Positions 1 to 10,426 of a stretch of DNA of 64,000 nucleotides are shown piece after piece; within the stretch, counting starts at the first letter, position 1, and every line of letters begins with the position of its first letter. Source of the stretch: Zarea fungicola. Its lineage: Eukaryota; Ascomycota; Sordariomycetes; Hypocreales; Cordycipitaceae. Below the pieces are notes generated by a model. That model was given only the letters and a program-made list of their open reading frames with translations, ran no database searches and was not told the origin of the DNA. The translations under genes were made by a program, and so were the position numbers. The DNA lies in contig FWCC01000043.1 in assembly GCA_900169235.1 (NCBI GenBank), positions 186,001 to 250,000 on the forward strand, written 5' to 3'.

Positions 1-1719
1 TGTCCATTTCTTTCTCCCCATAGTTGATGTGCCGGCGTTTCTCAACGACTATTGCACAAGAGGCTCTCAGAGCATTAACCCGTTGCTGCTATGGTCTATT
101 TTCCTCGCCTCTGCAAATGTGCGCTATTCTCTCACACACACTTGAATGACTCAGAGAGCATGTCACCTAACTCGTACTCAGTTTGCAGATATGAACATTC
201 TAAAGCGGGCTGGCTATCCCTCTAGAAAAGCCATGAAAACGGTCATGTATGACCGGGCCAAGGCAAGTCTCACACCCTACGCTGATGCCTCACTGCTAAC
301 ACTTCCAGTGTCTCTATGACCTTGATCAAGGAACTGACAAGCTAACACTCATCCGCTCTGTCATACTTTTGGCATTCTGGTACTCAGACCCGCAAGACCA
401 CACAGGCGCATGGTATTGGATTGGCATTGCCATCTCCATCGCCCAGGCCATCAACCTTCACCGCATTCCAGCCGCCAACGGCCGCGGGAACGATTATTCT
501 ACAGGCCCATTGTCTAGCATGCGGCGTATATGGTGGTCGCTGGTGGTCAGAGATCGGTGGATTGCTCTAGCAAAAGGTCGACCGATGCGCATCCACAACG
601 ACAGCTACGACTTGGATATGCCGACACGCGACGATGTCTTGTCCGAGTTGAAGCAAGTAAAAGTCCATGCGCTATCCAAGTTTATCCCAACAAACTCTCC
701 AAGTCTCACTGACATGTGGCTGCGAAATGTCCAAATTAGCGACATCCTGGGTCATGTCCTCCAGATTCACTACCGTGTCAAAGGGCCCGAACCATCACCA
801 GTAGAGGTGGACCAAGCATCCCGGCTTCTCGACGGTTTGGCGCTGGGTGCTGACCTTGACAATGAGAATGATGATATTCGTATCCACACTCTGCAGACTG
901 AATTGCTTTACCAGTAAGCCACTAGATCTTGGACAGTGAGACATTTCTAACAATCGGCAGGGCAACAATTGCTATTCTATACAGACCATACGTCTTGGGT
1001 GCCGTCGGCAAATCCACATTCGATTCAAGTGAAAAATGGCAACGAAATGCTATACGCCGCGCTCGCGAAGCCGCCGCAAGTACGAACAGCCTACTTGAAA
1101 GCTTGATTGAGCTAGATGCCATCAAGTACCTCAAGCCAATGATGTATGCTCATTTCCGCTGCACCTTATGAACTGGGGCACTAACTGTACTAGGATCACT
1201 GCCATGGTGCCAGCGACTCAAATTCATCTTGCAGACTGCAAGTCTGACAACACACTGACCCGTGGGCTGGGTCGGAACAAACTCCAGCTCTGCATGCTCG
1301 TCTTTGCGGATCTGCGTGCGACATACTGGAGCGCCGATGTCATGTACCGATTATTCCAACGGGCACAAACACTTCTAGCCGAGCAAGATGCCAGGCCGAC
1401 TTCTCACGAAGTTCCCATCCATTCAGCCACGCCGGGTGGCGAGCTGCACCAAGTACCCAACCAGCTGCTGGCAGAGAATGAGCAGGCGGCGCCACCACCT
1501 TTGATTCCTGTTCCACCCGCTGGCGCAATGTCCGTCAACCCCATGGGGCAGCAGTTGTGGTCTGGAGCTTCACCTCAGTTTAGCGACGTTGACCAGCTGC
1601 TCAGTCCGGGGTTCTCGTTGTCGCAGGAGATGTTTCTCGACTTTTTCCCGAATTACCCAGCCGGCAATTACGGCAATTTGGCAGTGCCGCCTGTACCGAC
1701 ATATTATTCCCAGCAGTAG
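1..1719 (+). CDS. Fungal-specific transcription factor, C-terminal part (5' end outside window)
   Basis: This is the regulatory (middle homology) domain of a Zn2Cys6-type transcription factor; its DNA-binding end lies left of the window. Exons by eye: 24-118, 182-262, 309-913, 961-1143, 1194-1719. An acceptor TAG ends at 23. The intron at 263-308 starts with GCAAGT, a GC-AG intron. The joined product carries the typical Fungal_trans signature: a CLYDLD segment, LLAFWYSD, then RRIWWSLVVRDRWIALAKGR and a conserved YRPYVLGA helix. The C-terminal tail is Pro/Gln-rich and low in conservation, as in activation regions. Overall wording resembles cutinase transcription factor 1 beta-like proteins; that is family resemblance only. 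Target genes are unknown; the downstream secreted esterase on the same strand is a possible but unproven target. Confidence 0.85.
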
Positions 1720-1940
1720 CGTCGTTTGTTGGCCCAGGCTAAGCCCGTCTGGTTACACTCGGGACATTCCGACCCCTCAATGGACTAAAAGTGGCTTGTC
1801 ATCTCTCAGTTTGCATTGGCGCCATGACACAGACTTGGTGCGGGATGAAACTGACATGACTGGCACATAAATACTATGAAAGCTTCGCCCCAGTAACTTT
1901 TTATTCTCCCCAGTTTTGTCAAGACCTGAAAAAAAACACA

Positions 1941-2920
1941 ATGAAGTTTCTTACACTTTTGCTGTGCCCCCTGGCCGCGACTGCAGCTGCAGCTGCCTCA
2001 ATTGGCTCGTCTTGCTCTGCGCCGCCACCAAAAGCGCCTGCCAACATCACCATCACGAGCAATGCGCTGCAGCGCTCTTTTCTTCTATGGGTGCCTGCCA
2101 GGTACAATTCGAGAAATCCTACGTCTGTGATTCTCTCATACCACGGCGGCACCAAAACTTCAGATGAGCAGCTGGCCCTGGATGGTTTTACCGACCCTTT
2201 CTTCAAGACCTCGTCAATTGTGGTTTATCCCCAGGGCATCGATGTGAGTTGCGTACAAGCTTCGTGTTATATCCACCTCTTACTAACTTGAGCCAGGACA
2301 AATGGCAGGGTGTTCCTAACGTCACCATCAATGATGTCCAGTTCACCACTGACATCCTGAACTACGTCGAAAAGAACTACAACGTCGACCGCAGGCGCAT
2401 CTACGCAACTGGAAAATCCGACGGCGCCGGCTTTTGCAACGTGCTAGCCTGTGATGCAGGCCTCTCCCAGCGCATTGCAGCGTTTGCGCCCGTCTCCGGT
2501 GCCTTTTACGTCAACACGACGCCTTGCCATGCCGACACGGTGCAGATCCCCTGTAACCCGGGGCGCCGCAACATTCCGTTTCTCGAATTCCACGGCGGCA
2601 ATGACACGACCATCAGCTACAACGGCGGTGATCGCAAGAATCAGTGCCTCCCGACCATCCCCCACTTCATTCAGCAGTGGGCGATTCGTGACGGACTAGG
2701 TTCGCAGAACACGTCGAAGCATCTGGCTCCCAATACCACTCTGTACAGCTTCGGACACGGCGCCCATGCAGGACTTGTCGAGCACATTTTCGACGCGGCG
2801 ATTGGACACGACTGGCCCAGCACCGTGCCGAATGATGACAACACCAAGGCGGGTCACCACGTCGCCAGCTTCAACGCGACGCCGATTATTTTGGATTTCT
2901 TTCACAAATATCAGCTGTAG
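1941..2920 (+). CDS. Secreted esterase, feruloyl esterase / PHB depolymerase-like (CE1-type)
   Basis: Two exons (1941-2243, 2297-2920) joined across a GTGAGT...CCAG intron give 308 aa. The N-terminus MKFLTLLLCPLAATAAAAAS is a classic signal peptide, so the enzyme is probably secreted. The fold is alpha/beta hydrolase: SYHGG forms the oxyanion region, GKSDGAG is the G-x-S-x-G nucleophile elbow, FHGGNDTTISY holds the likely acid Asp and FGHGAHAG a likely catalytic His. VYPQGIDDKWQG spans the splice. This set is typical of fungal feruloyl esterases and LpqC/poly(3-hydroxybutyrate) depolymerase-like esterases that cut ester links in plant cell wall polymers or polyesters. Substrate cannot be decided from sequence. 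A TATA-like ATAAATA lies about 70 nt before the ATG. Confidence 0.88.
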
Positions 2921-3762
2921 AGCAAAGCAAGCACTATGCGCGATTAAGCGCAGTCCTTTTCGGACTTGGGCAAAAGTTGTACATGTAGTTTTTGTTCGAT
3001 ATTACTTTAGTTGCTGGATTTTTGAAATAGCACGATGACATTTTGCATAAAATTTCTCGAGTTCTCCTTTCTATATTGCGGGCGCTGCAGCAGGGCATGC
3101 CTAGGTAGACAATCACCATGGGAACCCGGAAGTGACGCGAGTCAACTACGCCGCCTGCTTACGAGATGTTCGCGACTGTCGGATGAGGTTTCGTGCCTTT
3201 ACAGTGCCGCATCTGGTCGCAACGCACAGCCTCGTCCAATTTAACAGGAACCACGTTGTGCTGCCGTTGTAAGCTTTGTATTCACTTCAATTATTTAATC
3301 GGTTTTTTCTTCTCCTTTTTTTCCATGTAGATTGGAAACTCTTTGCGACCTTTTGACACGACCAAGGTCTTCAGCCACGCGATCCACCTCGCTTGCGCTT
3401 GTTTGGCCGCATTATCATGTTACCCCAGCATATATCAGATGAAATGATCAAATTATCCGAAGTGCCTGAATTAATGACCCTTTGCTTTCCCCGATAAAAA
3501 TTAAGGTATGTCACGCAGTAAAAAAACGTGGCACTGCCGCGCCACTCCAAGTCGTGGGGAAGATAATTGCCGGGCTTATGTTTGCCGAGTAGCCGACACT
3601 CGGCAAATAGGCAACGGCTCTCGCATTTCCGTGACAAATATTGGCAAGTAGATATTTAAATACTTGCAATATTGCTATGGATAAATTTTGTTTCTTGAAA
3701 ACCTAAGCCGTCATACCGCAAAAAGTGTGGCCACAAAAGGGACAAGAACAAGAGAAACAGTC
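2921..3762. other. Intergenic, no gene seen
   Basis: Between the secreted esterase and the next hydrolase. Contains only short, compositionally unremarkable ORFs. The last part (3650-3665) has a TATTTAAATA stretch that could serve as the TATA element of the downstream gene. Confidence 0.6.
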
Positions 3763-4845
3763 ATGTCGGACACGCTCGCATCGCCAGTTGTCACGCCAGA
3801 TGGTCTGGAGCCGCGCTTCTCGCTGCCGCTTTCCACGCCACGATCTAGCAAAAAGGCATTGGTCATTGGTGGTGTGCAGATTTACATCTATGGGCTCGAG
3901 GAGCTGGCTGAGCAGAGCGGCGACGTGACAGTCTTGTATCTTGCGCACAATCGAACGCGGACGTACCTTGTGACCGAGGCGATTGCCCATGAGATCCTCC
4001 ATCAGTATCGGAATGACGGGCGGGAAAAGAAGCGCGGCATGATTGCGGTGACGATGAATATGAGAAATCATGGAGATCGCGAGGTATGGAAATGCTGACC
4101 TCTGCGCAAGGGACGGAAACATTGCTAACCATTTTTTGTCCCCAGATTCACCCTGAAGGTAACTTGACATGGACTGCTGGCAACGAGAACCACGGGTAAG
4201 GAAGATGCCATTTTCTTTCATTTTCTTTCGGGGAAAAAGCTAATAATCTCGTTCAGGTTGGATTTATTATCCATGATTAGTGGTGCGACGCACGACTTCA
4301 AACTCGTCCTCGACCATCTCCCCTCCTACCTGTCCCAATTTACCAAACTCCACAACATCATGATGGGCGTCTCACTCGGCGGCCACACCGCCTGGCGCAT
4401 GCCCGCCCTGGCCCCGCACCAGCTTGAGGGCATCATCATCGTCGTCGGCTGCCCCAGCATGACGTCGCTGATGCTGGAGCGCCTCGACTTTGACGCCTCG
4501 GTCGTCGGCGTCGACGTCAGCGACCTTCACGAGCCGACATATGACGCGCTCGAGCCGTACATGACGGAGCTGCAGAAGCGACGCTGGCCCCGGCCGCTGG
4601 CGGAGCTTGTGCGCAAGGACGACTTGGAGATTGCTCATAATTTCGGCGATCTGCCCATGATACTGTGCAACGGCAAATATGATAACCTCGTGCCGGCGCA
4701 GCATACCTCGTTTTGGGTAGAGAGGAGAAAGCAGCGCGGTCCCGCGATGAAGGATACGGAGCTGTTTATTCAGGATAATACCGGGCATAGCTGCACAAAG
4801 GAAATGGTGGCCAAGATAGCAGACTGGATTGGAGCTCGGTGGTGA
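3763..4845 (+). CDS. Alpha/beta hydrolase (serine hydrolase)
   Basis: Three exons (3763-4083, 4146-4195, 4257-4845) give 319 aa. I chose the ATG at 3763 (MSDTLASP) over an in-frame upstream one at 3688 because family similarity in style starts there. Visible features: a short beta strand with KKALVIGGVQIYIYG, VLYLAHNR, the nucleophile elbow MGVSLGGH, a strand with an Asp around KYDNLVPAQH, and a C-terminal NTGHSC that supplies the catalytic His. No signal peptide is evident, so the enzyme is probably intracellular. Fungal homologues are usually annotated as alpha/beta hydrolases or prolyl-oligopeptidase-like hydrolases without known substrate. Its 3' end faces Trm44, which is transcribed convergently. 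Confidence 0.85.
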
Positions 4846-5023
4846 TGGAGTCCACAATATAAACATAGAAGCTTTTAGGTAAATAGCATAGATATCCATT
4901 GATAAAATATTCATTAGCCATTATAATTAGCAATCAATTTCGTCGGTTTACGTTGTAGTCTTATCAAGGTTGGCCGTTTTTATGCGAGGCCAAGTCACTG
5001 AGCACAGCTATCAGGCTCCATGG

Positions 5024-6577
5024 CTAATGAGATCGTGGGCCAGTCTTGATCAACCTGGCAATGCTGCTATAGTACCCAGCAACACCACCATACTTGGCCA
5101 GCACCCTCTCCACATCCACATCCTCCGTCGTCCTTGTCCGCCGCCGCCCCAAGAGGCCCGTGTTTCTGGTGCTCGGAATGCGCAGCATCTCCGTCTCAAC
5201 CTCCCACCCGCAGTCCTCCGCAATCCGCGCAACCCAGTCTACCAGCGACGCGTACGTCGATTTCGGCTTGCTCTTGTCCCGCGGCGGCGGCGCCCGGTAC
5301 TTGGCGCCCGTCAGGTCGTGGCTGCAGCACGGGATCGACAGAAACGGACAGTCGGAGAGCGCGGCGAGGATGGGCGTCCACGGCGTCAGCTCATCGGCGT
5401 GGTTGGAGATGATGAACGTTCCCTTGTTAAACAGCCCGTCGTGGATCCGATCCTCGTCCACAATGACTTCATCGCTGGGCTTTGGCACCACGCTCGGCAT
5501 GAGGCACCGCTCCACGAGCGAGGCTCCCGTCGGCGATGCGCCAGCTAATGACGGCGATGCCGTTGTGCTGTACTGCGGCCATGATTTGCGCGCGCGCGCG
5601 TCGAATCCCCAGCCGGGATACCCCTCCTGGTTCAGAATATACACCAGCAGCCCATTCCCGCATCCAATGTCCACAAACCCCGGGAACGGGCTGCCCTCGT
5701 CCGTGTACATGCCGGCCCAGAGCTCGATGAGAAACGCTGCAATGCCCAGATCCTCAAAGACGTGCTTCTTCGGGTCCGTCACCTCGGCCCAATCCCGCAT
5801 AATCGCGCGCGCGTACTTGTTCTTGAGCACCGAGTAGCGGTCCTGGAACCGCGGCTGCGGAATCACGGCGTCGTGGTGCACGCGCTTCGTGTACCCGCGC
5901 AGCGCGCTGCTGCCGTGCTTGTTGAGCCGCTCCAGCATGTGGTAGCCCACCCGCCGCAGCTTCACGTCCGTCAGCGGCGGCCCGTCCTGTGGGAAAGGGT
6001 GGAAGTGGATGGAGATGGCGCCTTGCTTTGCACCAGGGTCCCATTCGTGGAGCGTGGCAATGGCCTGCACGTTGGGGTGGTAGAATGGCATGGCCGCGGC
6101 CGTCTGCACGTGCGGCACGTAGAGAAGCAGCGTCGATAGTTTGTCCGCGGCTTCATGTCCCTCTATAGCTGTAGTCTGGTGAAACTCGCAGGTCTGGTTC
6201 ATCGGCGCGTCGCGGAGCTGGTTGCGCGGAATGAGCCGGCGCACCATGGTCCTCGTCCTTGTCATCCCAGCCATGCATCTCCTTGTCGGCCAGTCGGCCG
6301 CAAACTGGTCAACCCGTTCCACACCATCGGCCTTGTCATCGACCGTCTCGCCCACCTCTGGAGCATCATCATACAAAATATCGCCCCGGAAAAGCCAGGA
6401 CGTGTTCAGGTTGGGGTTGCGGATAAAGGTCAGCATGCGCTCCGTGAAAATTTCAGGCCCAAACTCGCAGGTTTGGCGGTACAGTGGCTCCCATGGCGGC
6501 GCCTCAACCCCAGCCTCGCAGATCTCGTGGATGAGGGCATTTGTACCTGGAGTAAATTCCTCCGGATCAAAGGCCAT
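5024..6577 (-). CDS. trm44: tRNA (uracil-O(2)-)-methyltransferase Trm44
   Basis: Single-exon gene of 517 aa. The frame stays open a little upstream but the first true ATG (MAFDPEEF) is at 6577. The SAM-binding motif is clear near residue 300: FVDIGCGNGLLVYIL followed by EGYPGWGFDARARKSW, the hallmark of Trm44, which 2'-O-methylates U44 in the variable loop of tRNA-Ser in the cytoplasm. Further Trm44 features are the DELTPWTPILAALSDCPFLS strand and CCSHDLTGAKY. Length fits fungal Trm44. Convergent with the hydrolase on the left. Confident by motif. Confidence 0.93.
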   Translation of the reverse strand: MAFDPEEFTPGTNALIHEICEAGVEAPPWEPLYRQTCEFGPEIFTERMLTFIRNPNLNTSWLFRGDILYDDAPEVGETVDDKADGVERVDQFAADWPTRRCMAGMTRTRTMVRRLIPRNQLRDAPMNQTCEFHQTTAIEGHEAADKLSTLLLYVPHVQTAAAMPFYHPNVQAIATLHEWDPGAKQGAISIHFHPFPQDGPPLTDVKLRRVGYHMLERLNKHGSSALRGYTKRVHHDAVIPQPRFQDRYSVLKNKYARAIMRDWAEVTDPKKHVFEDLGIAAFLIELWAGMYTDEGSPFPGFVDIGCGNGLLVYILNQEGYPGWGFDARARKSWPQYSTTASPSLAGASPTGASLVERCLMPSVVPKPSDEVIVDEDRIHDGLFNKGTFIISNHADELTPWTPILAALSDCPFLSIPCCSHDLTGAKYRAPPPRDKSKPKSTYASLVDWVARIAEDCGWEVETEMLRIPSTRNTGLLGRRRTRTTEDVDVERVLAKYGGVAGYYSSIARLIKTGPRSH

Positions 6578-6971
6578 GCCGATTTTTTTGAACAAATTTA
6601 CTAAAGACTGTTGCGTAAATAAAATGCCGTGCGCTCTAGGGTACTCCTCTCAGTAGTGGGGCATTCGTGACGCATCGCGGTCTTGACGTATTGTAGAGAT
6701 GTTTAATTCCATGGACACCACGTACAAAGTCAAACATTGCATTATGAAGCTAATTATCCATCCATACACACCCAAATCCCACCTAAAAAGCCAACACGGG
6801 GGTCCAACATTTCATCCAACTATGTGTTTATCAGCTCCACATGCTGAGTGCAAATGCAGACGCAAAAAAGAAAAGGCGAGAACGTGTTGTCGCTATCAAC
6901 GCTTGCCTTACATGCTCGTGGTATTTAGCAACTTTATTCATCCAATCATTCATGCCGGTTACTATGCAAAA
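6578..6971. other. Intergenic between two minus-strand genes
   Basis: Holds the 5' region of trm44 and the 3' region of the RS-rich gene. No ORF with a recognisable product; nothing further seen. Confidence 0.6.
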
Positions 6972-9614
6972 CTACTCCTCATCATCCTCCTCAATCGGGG
7001 CCGGTGTCCGTCGCTCCGTTCGCCTCTTAGGTCGTCGGTGTCGCGAGCTGCTAATGTTGCTTGCTGAATCATCAGGCATAATATCATATTCTTCAAACCA
7101 ATCGTCGTCACTCGGTGGTTCTCCCTCGCTGCTGGGCGCCCACGACGCTCGCTCGTGTCCCATGGCCGGCGTCGAGGCTTGCGAAGGCAGCACATCAATT
7201 CGTCGCCGGCTCTGCAGGCTCTGCATGAGACCAGCACCACGCTGTCGCAGTGCTGTGCGCACCATCTCAGCCCTGTGGTGTAGCCTCTCAAAGGCGTCTT
7301 CCAAACTCTCCATGCCTTGATAGATTTCACGTTCCATTTCCGCAATGGCGGCCATTTCCATCTCCTCGTCGTTCGACACGGCCATTCGGCCATTTTGCAC
7401 AGTCGAGGGTGTTGTGCTGATAAAGGAGGCAGGCGTAGCACCGCGCGAAAACACCATTGGGTCGCGCGAGCTCATTGCCGAGGCACTCCGAGGGCCGGGG
7501 CTCATTGCGCTGCGACTTCCAAAGTATCCGTTGGCCGGTGTTTGTGATCTTGATTCAAAGCCAGGGCTCATGACCCGCTCATCCACATCGGCTCCAGACC
7601 ACAAAAAGCCGTCGAAGCGGCCCGATGTTAGAATCTCCCACTCTGAATTGTTAATGTTGGAGAGGGTGACGAGCAGGTCATGGGTATGTGGGTTTTTGAT
7701 GAGATATGTGACGCTTTCGACATCGCGCGGAGCTTGCTGCAGTCGGTACAAGCGTTGCAGCGATAAGCCCGTCTTGACGACAAAGTCGTTTCGCTGGCGG
7801 AGCATGGGCGTTGGCGCTCTGGTTGCGGGTTTGAGCTCTCTGGCGCCCGATAGTAGCGCATTAAAGTATGGGCGGTCATCATCGTCGAGATTCGTCAGGA
7901 TGGCAAAGGCAAGAGTCTCGTCATCGACCTCCTGGGGCGGCGGAACTGGTGTCTCTGCTGTGCTGTTCAACCACTTGTCAACGGCTGACCTGACCTTTTT
8001 GGTCTGGCGGAGGTAATGCTCTCGGAATTCCTCGGCGATATCCGGGTCGAGTTTAATGGGCGATGACGGGCGGCGTGGCTCTTCTGCAGATATCTCGGCG
8101 GCCTTTGTGCCAATCTCGACGAGATCAAAGGGAGGCCACTGGGGCAGCTCGATACGGCCGCTCACCCACTCCAGTACATCGCCCCAAGTCAATCCACGAT
8201 GTATGTCGTTGGAGCGCTCGCACATGATACAGACGCACCCATGGGGCGGCAGGTCTCTGGAAAAGATGTTTTCTAAGCGATCGAGTAGCCTTCTAGCGAC
8301 TGATCGATGTCCAGTCGCAACAGCAATGGATCCTTGCTTTTCAATGACTGTGCTGTACTGGTCGAGCAAATTGAGGAATGGCGCGAAGAGCGTGTCGGAG
8401 CCGGACAGCGGAGGTTTCGAACCACGCGCGCCGTTCTGTATGGGTAGCACGGACAAAAAATGGCGAGGCACAGGGTATGGCAGTCCGCCATTTTGCAAGA
8501 GGTAGTCAACGCGCGGTATCTCATGGAAATCCATGGTAGGTGGGGGCGGGGGAGGCGGTGGCGGAGCTGGAGCAACGGACACAGGTGTAGCGGTTTTGGA
8601 GGGAATGCTCGAGTCCGGCCTGTCGATGCCGGGCTGGTCATAAAAGGGTGTTGAGAACTGGGGGACTTGCGTGGGAGTTCTGGGTGACGAGTCTTGCACA
8701 CTGGATGGCGACGAGTGGCCATCGCGGCCCTCGGATTTCCTGACGCTTCGTACCGAACCTGATCGGTGTGGCGAATGGCGCGATGACGAGCTCGAGAGCC
8801 TTGATTCTGAGGTTTTGAGCTTATCGTGTGACTTGTGGTTTGCCGTCTTGACATAGGTTGCTTGGCTCGAGGAGACTGAGCGGCGACTAACTCTCGATCT
8901 TTCCTCGTTTCTTGAAGCAGACCTGGAGATGCTCGACGCTGTCGGTCGTTTGTCGTCGTCTCCATCCTCATCTCTATCTCTATGGCTGGACGTCTTTTTT
9001 GATTCGGAAGACTTGCGCTTGTCGGCAGACAGATCAGTTTCGGGTGGAGTCGGTGGTCTGGAAGATTTTTTTGTCGTTGATCCTTTGCGGCTCATGTCTG
9101 CGGATTTACGTCTGCGGTCATCGTCACCCATCTCGGCGGGGTCTGGCGTAGGGATTCTTAGATTGCGAGAAGAGAGGTCGTCTCTGCTGACGACGGCCTC
9201 TTTGCTATGCGCCTTGCTGAACGAAGGGTAGGGCAGCGACACCCGTTTGCCGTCGAGCAGCGAGGCCGTGTTGAGCGACGCAGGTGCACCACCTCGGCCG
9301 CCGACATCGCTAAACGACTTTGTCCGGAGTGAGGACACATCATCATCATCCTCACGACTTCTCTCACCATCCTTGTCTCTCTTGCGATGACGCCTGGCGG
9401 AGGACACCTGGGAGGCCTCGCCATCCTCACCGCCAACTTTGCTGCGGGACGACCTTGAAGAACGATGCCTTCTTTCCCTGTCACGGTCTCTGTCCTTGTC
9501 TCGGTCTCTGTCTCGATCACGGTCGGGTTTGCGCTCCGATTTGGAGCGTCTTTGCTTCTCGCGGGGCTTGTCGTCGTCAGCGGCGGCGTCGCCGTCACGC
9601 TCCTTGGTTGGCAT
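6972..9614 (-). CDS. Large RS/RD-rich conserved fungal protein of unknown function
   Basis: One uninterrupted frame of 880 aa starting at MPTKERDGD (9614). The frame extends 56 codons upstream (to 9782) but that part reads as 5'UTR. The first ~340 residues are very rich in R, D, S and K with an (RD)n block encoded at about 9480-9530, typical of nuclear RNA-processing or chromatin proteins. A proline run (PAPPPPPPPPP) leads into a more globular segment with MDFHEIPRVDYLL, then PHGCVCIMCERS, a CxxC-like pair that could bind metal, and TWGDVLEWVSGRIELPQW. The C-terminus is acidic and includes EMEMAAIAEMEREIYQGMES, a likely helix, and a basic RRPKRRTERR near the end. I do not recognise a named domain; nuclear localisation is inference from composition. 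Confidence 0.85.
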   Translation of the reverse strand: MPTKERDGDAAADDDKPREKQRRSKSERKPDRDRDRDRDKDRDRDRERRHRSSRSSRSKVGGEDGEASQVSSARRHRKRDKDGERSREDDDDVSSLRTKSFSDVGGRGGAPASLNTASLLDGKRVSLPYPSFSKAHSKEAVVSRDDLSSRNLRIPTPDPAEMGDDDRRRKSADMSRKGSTTKKSSRPPTPPETDLSADKRKSSESKKTSSHRDRDEDGDDDKRPTASSISRSASRNEERSRVSRRSVSSSQATYVKTANHKSHDKLKTSESRLSSSSSRHSPHRSGSVRSVRKSEGRDGHSSPSSVQDSSPRTPTQVPQFSTPFYDQPGIDRPDSSIPSKTATPVSVAPAPPPPPPPPPTMDFHEIPRVDYLLQNGGLPYPVPRHFLSVLPIQNGARGSKPPLSGSDTLFAPFLNLLDQYSTVIEKQGSIAVATGHRSVARRLLDRLENIFSRDLPPHGCVCIMCERSNDIHRGLTWGDVLEWVSGRIELPQWPPFDLVEIGTKAAEISAEEPRRPSSPIKLDPDIAEEFREHYLRQTKKVRSAVDKWLNSTAETPVPPPQEVDDETLAFAILTNLDDDDRPYFNALLSGARELKPATRAPTPMLRQRNDFVVKTGLSLQRLYRLQQAPRDVESVTYLIKNPHTHDLLVTLSNINNSEWEILTSGRFDGFLWSGADVDERVMSPGFESRSQTPANGYFGSRSAMSPGPRSASAMSSRDPMVFSRGATPASFISTTPSTVQNGRMAVSNDEEMEMAAIAEMEREIYQGMESLEDAFERLHHRAEMVRTALRQRGAGLMQSLQSRRRIDVLPSQASTPAMGHERASWAPSSEGEPPSDDDWFEEYDIMPDDSASNISSSRHRRPKRRTERRTPAPIEEDDEE

Positions 9615-10426
9615 GGCCAAGCATCTGGGGCGGGGTTGCCCTGGCAGTCGTGATGAAAATGCGATTCGTACGGCGAAAAGAAATGCGTAGAGGCTAGGGT
9701 ATTGGATCCTTGCACTTGTTGTAGAGGACGATTGTTTGCTGCGAGTCGCACACGCACAGCAGCTTGCGCTGAGGGGATGCAAGTCAAGTTATTGGATGAT
9801 GCATGAACAGTGTGTTGCCGCCTGGCGAGTCGGTGGCGGGTGGCAGGCATGAAAAGTGGCGGCCCGATGGACTGCAGTAAGGCGGCAACGGCAGCAACCG
9901 TGTGGGGCCTTTGGGGACTTTGGGGCAAAGTCTCAGGGTGGTTTACTGGCTGAAGGGCCCTGGACAGGTGCTTTGGCTAAGCGCTGGGCCAAGACCTTTA
10001 GGGCGGCACTAAGCCATGCGCTATAATTGGATCTGACGTAGCTGTCCATTTTAGCTGGTCGGAGTGATTGATGTTGCATCATTGTGAATCAGAAATTGGT
10101 CCCTTTAAGTGAGTTAATCCCAGGTTTTCATTTCCTTTTCTTTCCTTTCCTTTCATTTCATTTCATTTCATTTTTTTTTAATTCTTTTATAAATTTCTTG
10201 AGATCAAATATGCCTTGTATGTGAGGTACACCGCTCTGCATGGTCGGCGACGGACAGCAACACACACAGGATACCTGCTCACGTTATATTTCAAGCTGAA
10301 ATTAGCGTTGATCTGTTTTATAGGTTTGTCTCTATCAATGGAATCCAACTTTCAAGACCCAGTTTGGCACTCCTGGATTCACGACTCGTGCCACGCCAAG
10401 TGCTGCTAACTGCCGATAGCGGAATG
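9615..10426. other. Intergenic with pyrimidine-rich tract
   Basis: Promoter side of the RS-rich gene on the left and the 3' flank of the Zn2Cys6 gene on the right. No gene recognised. Contains the T/C tract listed separately. Confidence 0.6.
10126..10190. repeat. Pyrimidine-rich simple repeat (TTTCC / ATTTC units)
   Basis: A run of TTTCC units changes into several exact CATTT/ATTTC pentamers and then a T tract. It is a simple-sequence microsatellite, plausibly promoter-associated. Confidence 0.85.

Noticed and set aside
5094..6139. Plus-strand ORFs inside trm44
   Set aside because: Arg/Pro/Ala-rich shadows of the GC-rich methyltransferase gene; no domain or splice logic.
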